From: an uncultured Collinsella sp.
GTDB taxonomy: Bacteria; Actinomycetota; Coriobacteriia; Coriobacteriales; Coriobacteriaceae
Length of the DNA: 8,134 nt
Direction: 5' to 3'
NCBI GenBank assembly: GCA_937950415.1
Contig: CALFDL010000245.1
Coordinates: 1-8,134 of the forward strand
Both the position numbers and the translations under genes were made by a program. The number at the start of each line of letters is the position of its first letter. The first letter of the stretch is position 1. Below the pieces are notes generated by a model, which made no database searches, had not been told where the DNA came from, and was given only the letters and a program-made list of their open reading frames with translations. This document shows, in pieces, positions 1 to 8,134 of this stretch.

Positions 1-14
1 TCGCGAGTTCCGCA

Positions 15-51
15 CGCAAAGAAGGCCACTTAATGTGGCCTTCGTCTTGCG
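15..51 (-). terminator. Probable intrinsic terminator of the CHAP-type hydrolase gene
   Basis: A perfect 9-bp stem GAAGGCCAC/GTGGCCTTC (21-29 with 35-43, loop TTAAT) is extended by an outer CGCAA/TTGCG pairing (15-19 with 47-51) across a small internal loop. Read on the minus strand, the inner stem ends in TTC and is followed by TTTGCG, a short U-rich tail. This suits termination of the minus-strand gene ending at 119. Two weaker hairpins lie between that stop and this one: CCCGG/CCGGG (92-96 with 102-106) and AGGCA/TGCCT (66-70 with 77-81). The tail is short, so a role as mRNA 3'-end stabiliser, or as a terminator for an unseen plus-strand gene to the left, is possible. Confidence 0.55.
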
Positions 52-118
52 CAGGACTGTAGAGCAGGCAACCTTATGCCTCGCCCGCAGTCCCGGACCT
101 TCCGGGTTCAAGCCGCAG

Positions 119-1324
119 TTACGACAGCGCAATACCGCCAAGCCAGCCCCAACGCACGCCCGACCCAGTACCATAGAAGCTAATAAACGAATCAAGCGAC
201 TTAGACGTAATGGCACCCTCGTTGCTCATAACGATGCCGCCGCCAACGTAGATACCCACATGACCGTAGATAAGGCCCGGAGCACCCGTGCCGCTGTGCG
301 AGGAATCGGCCACGATCATGCCCACCTGCAGCGCCGAGCGGTCGGAGCTATAGCACCAGGCGTTGAACATGTCACACGCGTTGCCGCCAAAATAGCCCAC
401 GCCGGCATTACGGAAGACGTTGGTAACCCAGGCAGCACACCAGCCCTGGCCGGGAGAAGGCGTCGAGTAGCACGCATTGACGACGGCCTGCTGCTTGCCC
501 GAACCGCCCGTCTGTTGCGGGGTGCCGCCGGCATACGAGCTGCCACCCGAGCTCGAGCCACCCGAAGAAGAGCCTGTGTTCGCAGAGGCCGCGGCTGCCG
601 CAGCCGCCTTCCTAGCGGCCTCCTCGGCCTGGGCGGCAGCGAGGATCTCGGAATCGCGCTGAGCCATGAGCTCCTTGACGTCGTCGGAAAGACCGTTCAG
701 CACGGTCTGGACTTCTTGCTGCTTGGCCTGCATATCCTGCATCTGAGCCGTCTGCTGGTCCTTGAGTTTCTCCAGGTCGGCCTTTTGCGCTTCGAGCTCG
801 GTCTTCTGTGCGTCGAGCTCAGCCTGAATCGTCTGGATATCCTCGATGGCATCGCGGTCGCTCTTGTTGATCTTCTCAACGTAATGCGCGTTGGCGACGA
901 GTTCCTCAAACGAGCCAGAGGCCAGCAGCAGCGACAGGATGTTCGTGCCGCCGGACTTGTAGCTGGCGGCCACGCGATCGGAAAGGTCGTTGCGCTTCTT
1001 CTTGAGCTCGGCCTTCTTTTCATCGATCTGGGCCTGCGTGTCGTCAATCTTGCCCTGGACATTCTCGATGTCGTTGAGGGTCTGGGCATTCTTGTTGGCC
1101 AGCGCCGCATACTCATTTGCGATGCTGTCGAGCTGGGCCTGAACCTCGTCGAGCTGGGCCTGGGCGGCATTCAGTTTATCGGTGGTTTCTTTGGAAGCCT
1201 CCGCCGCATGGGCGCGAGCGGGCAGGCCAAAAAGAACTGCCGCAGAAGCGGCGCCGAACAGGGCCTTGAGGGCAGTGCGGCGCGAGAGCTCCTGGGAAAG
1301 GATGGAATCGCTGTTTGGTGACAT
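119..1324 (-). CDS. Exported coiled-coil peptidoglycan hydrolase with C-terminal CHAP/NlpC-P60-like domain (PcsB-like)
   Basis: A 401-residue protein, probably a cell-wall amidase or endopeptidase acting outside the membrane. The N-terminus carries SRRTALK (residues 14-20), close to the twin-arginine consensus, then a hydrophobic stretch to about 35 and an AHA-A cleavage site near 40. Residues 42-240 are Ala/Gln/Glu/Lys-rich coiled coil; the part around 117-165 (RVAASYKSGG...ILSLLLASGSFEELV) resembles the PcsB coiled-coil domain of division-associated hydrolases. An Ala run and a Gly/Ser linker (240-275) lead to the catalytic domain. Its likely nucleophile is Cys296 in GWCAAWV and its likely His is His355 in YGHVGIY, the papain-like Cys/His arrangement of CHAP and NlpC/P60 enzymes; CHAP fits better than NlpC, whose motif is usually DCSG. 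The ATG at 1322-1324 is chosen because GGAG (complement of 1330-1333) lies 5 nt upstream and the signal peptide starts properly. The exact substrate bond is unknown. It stands alone, divergent from galE. Confidence 0.85.
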   Translation of the reverse strand: MSPNSDSILSQELSRRTALKALFGAASAAVLFGLPARAHAAEASKETTDKLNAAQAQLDEVQAQLDSIANEYAALANKNAQTLNDIENVQGKIDDTQAQIDEKKAELKKKRNDLSDRVAASYKSGGTNILSLLLASGSFEELVANAHYVEKINKSDRDAIEDIQTIQAELDAQKTELEAQKADLEKLKDQQTAQMQDMQAKQQEVQTVLNGLSDDVKELMAQRDSEILAAAQAEEAARKAAAAAAASANTGSSSGGSSSGGSSYAGGTPQQTGGSGKQQAVVNACYSTPSPGQGWCAAWVTNVFRNAGVGYFGGNACDMFNAWCYSSDRSALQVGMIVADSSHSGTGAPGLIYGHVGIYVGGGIVMSNEGAITSKSLDSFISFYGTGSGVRWGWLGGIALS

Positions 1325-1368
1325 ATGTACTCCGTTACATGCTTATTTATATGTCGCTCTACTCATAC

Positions 1369-1396
1369 ATATTAGCGTACATATGGCGCGTCCCAA
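1369..1396 (-). promoter_or_regulatory. Candidate promoter of the CHAP-type hydrolase gene
   Basis: On the minus strand TTGGGA (complement of 1391-1396) is followed after 16 nt by TAATAT (complement of 1369-1374). This is a plausible sigma-70-type pair and would give a leader of about 40 nt before the ATG at 1324. The -35 box matches the consensus at four of six positions, so the call is moderate. A second AT-rich stretch nearer the gene (about 1341-1352) could also serve as a -10. Confidence 0.4.
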
Positions 1397-1442
1397 CGAT
1401 TTCCACGAACGGCAGGAAACTACAAGGTCGGCGGCTCGTAAG

Positions 1443-1469
1443 CAATTGTCAAATTTGAGGTAACAATTG
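1443..1469. promoter_or_regulatory. Palindrome-rich segment in the divergent promoter region, possible operator
   Basis: Two copies of the palindrome CAATTG (1443-1448 and 1464-1469) flank a perfect 10-bp palindrome TCAAATTTGA (1449-1458). The segment sits between the divergent starts of the hydrolase gene and galE and is much more AT-rich than the surrounding coding DNA. Such symmetry is what a dimeric regulator would read, but AT-rich promoter DNA throws up short palindromes by chance. No regulator is identified. Confidence 0.2.
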
Positions 1470-1524
1470 AGCAAGCTCTTATATGAGTACGTTAACATAA
1501 TCCTCTGCTTTTCCTACAGTGCTC

Positions 1525-1553
1525 CATTTGGGCGTCCCTGCCTGCGCTATACT
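1525..1553 (+). promoter_or_regulatory. Candidate galE promoter
   Basis: TATACT at 1548-1553 is a good -10 hexamer and would start transcription near 1560, giving a leader of about 30 nt ending in the AGGAG ribosome binding site at 1581-1585. The -35 region is weak: CATTTG (1525-1530) has the right 17-nt spacing but poor consensus, while TTGGGC (1528-1533) is a better hexamer only 14 nt away. An activator or a low basal level would be consistent with this. Confidence 0.45.
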
Positions 1554-1590
1554 CCCCTCTAGAAGTGTTCCTGATTCGATAGGAGACTAC

Positions 1591-2652
1591 ATGTCCAAAG
1601 CACTCGACCCCAAAGACACCTGTGTCCTCGTTACCGGTGGCGCCGGCTTTATCGGCTCGCACACCGTCGTTCAGCTGCTCGAGGGTGGCTACCAGGTCGT
1701 CATCGTCGATGATCTCTCCAACTCCAGCGCCGTCGCCGTCGACCGCGTCAAGATCATCGTGGGCGACGAGGCCGCCAAGAACCTCACCTTTTACGAGGCC
1801 AACGTACTCGACCGCGATGCGATGAACAAGATCTTCGATACCCATCAGATCGACCGCGTCATCCACTTTGCCGGCTTTAAGGCCGTCGGCGAGTCGGTGA
1901 GCAAGCCCGTCGAGTACTACCACAACAACATCGAGAACACCCTGGTGCTCATCGACGTCATGCGCAACCATGGCTGCAAGTCCATCATCTTCTCGAGCTC
2001 CTCGACCGTCTACGGCGACCCGGACAACCCGCCCGTCACCGAGGAGGATCCTAAGAAGCCCGCGACCAACCCCTATGGTTGGACCAAGTGGATGATCGAG
2101 CAGATCCTTATGGACGTCCACACCGCCGACCCCGAGTGGGACGTCGTGCTGCTCCGTTACTTCAACCCCATCGGCGCTCATCCGTCGGGCCTGATCGGCG
2201 AGGACCCCAAGGGCATCCCCAACAACCTGGTGCCCTATGTCGCCCAGGTCGCCGTGGGCAAGCTCGAGGCCGTTCAGGTCTTTGGCAACGACTACCCCAC
2301 CCCCGACGGCACCGGCGTGCGCGACTACATCCACGTGTGCGATCTGGCCTCTGGTCACGTTGCCGCCCTTAACTGGATGAACGGCAAAACCGGCGTCGAG
2401 ATCTTTAACCTGGGCACCGGCACCGGCACCTCGGTACTCGAGGTCGTCGCCGCCTTCTCCAAGGCTTGTGGCAAGGAGCTGCCCTACGTGATCCGCGAGC
2501 GCCGCGCCGGCGACATCGCTGCCAACTGGTGCGATGCCTCCAAGGCCGAGCGCATGATGGGCTGGAAGGCCCAGTACGACATCGCAGACATGTGCCGCGA
2601 TAGCTGGAACTGGCAGAGCCACAACCCCAACGGCTTCGCCGACGCCGAGTAG
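1591..2652 (+). CDS. galE: UDP-glucose 4-epimerase
   Basis: A cytoplasmic NAD-dependent enzyme of the extended short-chain dehydrogenase family that interconverts UDP-glucose and UDP-galactose (Leloir pathway, and supply of galactose for surface glycans). The 353 residues are normal for the family. The Rossmann motif GGAGFIG (16-22) binds NAD; the catalytic triad is Ser137 (in FSSSSTVYG), Tyr162 and Lys166 (in NPYGWTK). RYFNPIGAHPSG (189-200), NNLVPYV and the C-terminal WQSHNPNGF also match GalE. The ATG at 1591 is preferred over an in-frame ATG at 1519, because AGGAG lies 5 nt before it and the promoter -10 falls between the two. Residue 312 (AANWCDAS) is Asn where E. coli GalE has Tyr299 and human GALE has Cys, the site that governs acceptance of N-acetylated sugars. 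The gene appears monocistronic, with its own promoter and a strong terminator. Confidence 0.96.
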   Translation: MSKALDPKDTCVLVTGGAGFIGSHTVVQLLEGGYQVVIVDDLSNSSAVAVDRVKIIVGDEAAKNLTFYEANVLDRDAMNKIFDTHQIDRVIHFAGFKAVGESVSKPVEYYHNNIENTLVLIDVMRNHGCKSIIFSSSSTVYGDPDNPPVTEEDPKKPATNPYGWTKWMIEQILMDVHTADPEWDVVLLRYFNPIGAHPSGLIGEDPKGIPNNLVPYVAQVAVGKLEAVQVFGNDYPTPDGTGVRDYIHVCDLASGHVAALNWMNGKTGVEIFNLGTGTGTSVLEVVAAFSKACGKELPYVIRERRAGDIAANWCDASKAERMMGWKAQYDIADMCRDSWNWQSHNPNGFADAE

Positions 2653-2674
2653 CAAAAACCTACATACCGCTCTT

Positions 2675-2708
2675 GCCCCGATCTCACGTTGTGAGGTCGG
2701 GGCTTTTT
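2675..2708 (+). terminator. Strong intrinsic terminator after galE
   Basis: A 13-bp stem (2675-2687 with 2691-2703, loop GTT) begins GCCCCGA and ends TCGGGGC. Its only non-Watson-Crick pair is a U-G wobble (2682 with 2696). Five T residues follow (2704-2708). It lies 22 nt after the galE stop and separates galE from malQ. Confidence 0.92.
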
Positions 2709-2757
2709 CATGGCATGTAACCATTCGCCGAAAATCGACCAACTTTTTTATCTTGCC

Positions 2758-2787
2758 TGTACATGTTTAAACAACATGTTTTACAAT
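2758..2787 (+). promoter_or_regulatory. malQ promoter with embedded 19-bp inverted repeat (candidate operator)
   Basis: TACAAT (2782-2787) is a good -10 box. TGTACA (2758-2763), 18 nt upstream, is an acceptable -35. Filling the spacer is a perfect inverted repeat ACATGTT-TAAAC-AACATGT (2761-2779), which overlaps the -35 box and ends 2 nt before the -10. A protein bound there would block RNA polymerase, so repression by a sugar-responsive dimeric regulator is the natural reading. The regulator is not encoded in the window and its family cannot be named from the site. Predicted transcription start is near 2794, leaving a leader of about 80 nt. Confidence 0.55.
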
Positions 2788-2872
2788 AGGCGTATCGAAT
2801 CAGAACATCGGAGGCGGACTGCACACCCATCGGCAGGCCGACCCCACAACAAGAAGGTTGGTGAGCGCATTC

Positions 2873-4378
2873 ATGGAGCGTGCAAGCGGCGTCCTCATGC
2901 CCGTCTCATCTCTGCCCGGACCATACGGAATCGGCGGCTTTGGCTGGAATGCCTACGACTTCGTCGTTTTTCTCGCCTCGTGCAAACAACATTACTGGCA
3001 GATTCTGCCCCTTACGACGACCAGCTATGGCGATTCGCCCTATCAGTCGTTCTCGGCCCGCGCAGGCAACCCCAACTTTATCGACTTTGCCGAGCTTATC
3101 GAGGCAGGGTATCTGGAGCAGCGCGATATCGATGGCGTGTATCTGGGATCCGACCCCAGCAATGTCGACTACGGTGCCATCTTTGGTGGCCGCCGTCAGA
3201 TTCTCGACCGCGCCGCCGAGCGCTTTGCTGCCGACAAGCCGGCCGATTTCGATGACTTTATCCAGGCCAACGAGGACTGGCTCATCCCCTACTGTGAGTT
3301 CATGACCGTCAAAGAGGAGTGCGGTCTCAAGGCGTTTTGGGAGTGGCCCGCGGAGCTCCGCACCCGCGGCGAGGCTTCCGCCAAGGTCTGCGCCGACCAT
3401 CCGGCGCGTATGCTCTACCACCAGATGACGCAGTACTTCTTCGATCGCCAGTGGAGCCGCCTCAAGGCCTATGCCAACGAGCGCGACATTCTCATCATCG
3501 GCGACCTGCCCATCTATGTCTCGCGTGACTCCGTCGAGATGTGGGCGACGCCTGAGCTCTTTAAGATCGACACCGCCGGCAATCCCGTGAGCGTCGCTGG
3601 CACGCCGCCCGACCAATTCTCGGCCACCGGCCAGTACTGGGGCAACCCCATCTACGACTGGGACGCCATGGAGTCCGACGGCTTCTCCTGGTGGGAGGGC
3701 CGCATTCGCGCCGCCCTCGACATGTACGACGTCATCCGCCTGGATCACTTCCGCGGCTTCGAGGCCTATTGGGAGGTGCCGTTCTCCTCGCCCGATTCGT
3801 CCTACGGTTCGTGGACGCAGGGTCCCGGCCTCAAGTTCTTCAAGACGCTCGAGGAAAAGCTCGGCACGCTGCCCATCATCGCCGAGGACCTGGGCTTCCT
3901 CACCCCCGGCGTCATCGACATGCGCGACAACTCGGGCTTCCCCGGCATGAAGATCCTGCAGTTTGCCTTTGAGGGCACCAACTCGTACTACCTGCCGCAT
4001 AACTACATCGCCAACACCGTCGCCTATGTGGGCACCCACGACAACGAGACGGCGCGCGGTTGGTTTGAGGGAACGGCCACCCCGCGTCAGCGCGAGCAGG
4101 CAGCCCTGTACACCCATCAGCAGGCCGGCGAACCCATGGCAGATGCACTCAATCGCACCATCGCCGCCAGCGTGAGCGACACGTGCATCTACACCATGCA
4201 GGACCTGCTTAACCTGGGCAATGAGGCGCGCATCAACACCCCTGCCACGCTGGGCGGCAACTGGACCTGGCGCATGCTCGATGGCGCCATCACCCGCGAG
4301 CTCGAGCACAAACTTACCGACTGGACCGAGACCTACTTCCGCATCCCGTCGGAAGCCGAAATCGAGCTTCCTCAATAG
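2873..4378 (+). CDS. malQ: 4-alpha-glucanotransferase (amylomaltase, GH77)
   Basis: A cytoplasmic enzyme that moves alpha-1,4-glucan segments between maltodextrins, releasing glucose and building longer chains for phosphorolysis. The 501 residues are typical of the compact bacterial amylomaltases. The start MERASGVLMPVSSLPGPYG is the characteristic GH77 N-terminus. Catalytic residues follow in order: Asp291 nucleophile in VIRLDHFRGF, Glu338 acid/base in IIAEDLG, and Asp390 in GTHDNE. These are offset by 2 to 5 from the Thermus enzyme. PPDQFSATGQYWGNPIYDW (around 244-262) is the substrate-binding loop region. The ATG at 2873 is chosen because GGTGAG (2860-2865) lies 7 nt upstream and the family N-terminus begins there; in-frame TTG (2858) and GTG (2861) would add a few unmatched residues. 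glgP follows 129 bp downstream on the same strand and uses the product. Confidence 0.96.
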   Translation: MERASGVLMPVSSLPGPYGIGGFGWNAYDFVVFLASCKQHYWQILPLTTTSYGDSPYQSFSARAGNPNFIDFAELIEAGYLEQRDIDGVYLGSDPSNVDYGAIFGGRRQILDRAAERFAADKPADFDDFIQANEDWLIPYCEFMTVKEECGLKAFWEWPAELRTRGEASAKVCADHPARMLYHQMTQYFFDRQWSRLKAYANERDILIIGDLPIYVSRDSVEMWATPELFKIDTAGNPVSVAGTPPDQFSATGQYWGNPIYDWDAMESDGFSWWEGRIRAALDMYDVIRLDHFRGFEAYWEVPFSSPDSSYGSWTQGPGLKFFKTLEEKLGTLPIIAEDLGFLTPGVIDMRDNSGFPGMKILQFAFEGTNSYYLPHNYIANTVAYVGTHDNETARGWFEGTATPRQREQAALYTHQQAGEPMADALNRTIAASVSDTCIYTMQDLLNLGNEARINTPATLGGNWTWRMLDGAITRELEHKLTDWTETYFRIPSEAEIELPQ

Positions 4379-4426
4379 GAGCTACCGCGCCCGACCCCTC
4401 CCCACCGTGCGGACGCGCTTGCTTTT

Positions 4427-4468
4427 CCCGCGCGAGGCCACCCCAATCCCCTCGCGCGGGATTCTTTT
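4427..4468 (+). terminator. Intergenic hairpin between malQ and glgP, possible terminator or attenuator
   Basis: A perfect 11-bp GC-rich stem CCCGCGCGAGG/CCTCGCGCGGG (4427-4437 with 4450-4460) with a 12-nt loop is followed by ATTCTTTT. This has the form of an intrinsic terminator, but the T run is interrupted and the loop is long, so it may let part of the transcription through into glgP. No convincing promoter is visible between it and the glgP start. Partial termination, or mRNA stabilisation of the malQ transcript, would both fit. Confidence 0.6.
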
Positions 4469-4507
4469 GAATTTCTGACATGTAGTCAACTCACCACAGG
4501 AGGAAAC

Positions 4508-6775
<2,268 letters not shown>

Positions 6776-6802
6776 CTCATTCCCCTTACCCATCCTCTTG
6801 AG

Positions 6803-6835
6803 AAACGGAGTCGTGGCAACACGGCTCCGTTTTTT
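6803..6835 (+). terminator. Strong intrinsic terminator after glgP
   Basis: An 11-bp stem (6805-6815 with 6820-6830) has a GCAA tetraloop and a single U-G wobble (6811 with 6824). It is preceded by A residues and followed by a run of six T (6830-6835). It lies 27 nt after the glgP stop. Confidence 0.93.
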
Positions 6836-6875
6836 GTGCCCGCACGTTACCCTGCGACCCAACTCGGCCAAACAA

Positions 6876-6930
6876 TCTCGATCTGTAACAACTACTCGGT
6901 AAAAACGGTCCCAGCTGTTACAGATTGAGA
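6876..6930. repeat. Palindromic unit 1
   Basis: Left arm 6876-6890, right arm TGTTACAGATTGAGA at 6916-6930. Fourteen of 15 positions pair as Watson-Crick, and the remaining one is a G-U wobble in plus-strand RNA. This is the best-paired of the three units. Confidence 0.85.
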
Positions 6931-6956
6931 CATACCGGCCCCTCCCCTTGGGTTTA

Positions 6957-7011
6957 TCTCGATCTGTAACATCTAGCAGCTGAAATTCACCTTTGGTGTT
7001 ACAGATTTAGA
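6957..7011. repeat. Palindromic unit 2
   Basis: Left arm 6957-6971, right arm TGTTACAGATTTAGA at 6997-7011. Thirteen of 15 positions match; the differences are at arm positions 4 and 5. The interior matches that of unit 3 at 14 of 25 positions. Confidence 0.85.
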
Positions 7012-7036
7012 TGAAATGGTTAGCTCAGCGGAACCG

Positions 7037-7091
7037 TCTCGATCTGTAACATCTAACGTCCGAAATCGGCCCTACCTGTTACAGATCAAGA
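7037..7091. repeat. Palindromic unit 3
   Basis: Left arm 7037-7051, right arm TGTTACAGATCAAGA at 7077-7091. Fourteen of 15 positions match; the difference is at arm position 4. The interior matches that of unit 1 at 13 of 25 positions. Confidence 0.85.
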
Positions 7092-7124
7092 CAAACTGAC
7101 AGACGGAAAGCCCCAACACAAAGA

Positions 7125-7163
7125 AAGGCTCCCCTCTCGCCCAGTGGACGGGAGGGGAGCCTT
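7125..7163 (-). terminator. Intrinsic terminator of the ABC transporter ATPase gene
   Basis: A 12-bp perfect stem AAGGCTCCCCTC/GAGGGGAGCCTT (7125-7136 with 7152-7163) can be extended by three more pairs, including one wobble, leaving a 9-nt loop (7140-7148). On the minus strand it is followed by TTCTTTGTG, a U-rich tail. It lies 68 nt after the stop codon at 7232. The stretch between them shows nothing recognisable. Confidence 0.85.
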
Positions 7164-7231
7164 ATATGTGACCGCGGCAAAAGGATGGCAATACCGCAGT
7201 CGCCCAAGGGGAGGGCCTGGATGCACCGGGC

Positions 7232-8134
<903 letters not shown>

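Larger units (their letters stand above)
6876..7091. repeat. Array of three 55-bp palindromic elements (REP/BIME- or REPIN-like)
   Basis: Three tandem units start at 6876, 6957 and 7037. Each has a left arm TCTCGATCTGTAACA (identical in all three), exactly 25 nt of interior, and an inverted right arm of the form TGTTACAGATNNAGA. Units are separated by 26 and 25 nt. The interiors are partly conserved (CTA at interior positions 2-4, AAA at 12-14 and C at 20 in all three), so the units are related copies. The separating segments are not alike. The array fills most of the gene-free space between converging glgP and ABC-ATPase transcripts, bounded by their terminators. No ORF, tRNA or promoter was found within it. 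Extragenic palindromic repeat families typically sit in such places; a clustered protein-binding site is the main alternative. Family identity was not checked. Confidence 0.85.

Noticed and set aside
102..112. tRNA T-arm-like GGGTTCAAGCC near the hydrolase stop
   Set aside because: No matching acceptor, D or anticodon arms are found upstream. The CCGGG is better explained by the small CCCGG/CCGGG hairpin.
35..1321. Plus-strand 428-codon open frame opposite the hydrolase gene
   Set aside because: The protein is low-complexity and unlike any family, while the minus strand encodes a full signal peptide, coiled coil and catalytic domain with a good ribosome binding site. It is a product of codon bias.
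1519..1590. Upstream in-frame ATG start for galE at 1519
   Set aside because: It lies upstream of the candidate -10 box, has no ribosome binding site, and would add 24 residues absent from the family; AGGAG sits correctly before 1591.
2858..2872. TTG/GTG starts for malQ
   Set aside because: They would add MVSAF-like residues not typical of GH77. GGTGAG is well placed for the ATG at 2873, where the conserved N-terminus begins.
7018..7031. tRNA D-arm-like sequence GGTTAGCTCAGCGG
   Set aside because: No closing D-stem, anticodon stem, T-arm or acceptor stem can be drawn around it, and the following bases belong to palindromic unit 3. Taken as chance similarity.
6876..7091. CRISPR array
   Set aside because: The 15-nt repeats alternate in orientation, the interiors of the units are partly alike rather than unique, and no cas gene is in view. 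CRISPR repeats are longer and all point the same way.

Overview
The window is ordinary chromosomal DNA from a GC-rich bacterium. Protein flavour (PcsB-like coiled coil plus CHAP-type hydrolase, a MalQ/GlgP pair, Coriobacteriia-like GalE), strong G/C preference at third codon positions, and long non-coding open frames opposite every gene fit a Collinsella-like member of the Coriobacteriia. That placement is inference from sequence style; no search was run.

Layout from left to right: (1) a minus-strand gene for an exported coiled-coil/CHAP-type cell-wall hydrolase (119-1324), with hairpins and a probable terminator after its stop. (2) A 266-bp divergent promoter region. (3) galE, UDP-glucose 4-epimerase (1591-2652, +), closed by a strong intrinsic terminator. 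(4) malQ, 4-alpha-glucanotransferase (2873-4378, +), whose promoter carries a perfect 19-bp inverted repeat between the -35 and -10 boxes. (5) glgP, glycogen/maltodextrin phosphorylase (4508-6775, +), separated from malQ by a hairpin that could terminate or attenuate transcription, and closed by a strong terminator. (6) A gene-free stretch (6776-7231) holding three tandem copies of a 55-bp palindromic element between two converging terminators. (7) The C-terminal 300 residues of a MalK/UgpC/MsmX-type sugar ABC transporter ATPase (7232-8134, -), whose N-terminus lies beyond the right edge.

The metabolic theme is alpha-glucan and sugar use. MalQ lengthens and reshuffles maltodextrins, GlgP phosphorolyses them to glucose-1-phosphate, GalE links UDP-glucose and UDP-galactose pools, and the ABC ATPase probably energises sugar uptake. 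The most unusual item is the 6876-7091 array: six 15-nt arms in strictly alternating orientation, about 40 bp apart, forming three 55-bp inverted-repeat units. It resembles a REP/BIME or REPIN-like family or a clustered protein-binding site rather than a CRISPR array. No new protein-coding system is evident.
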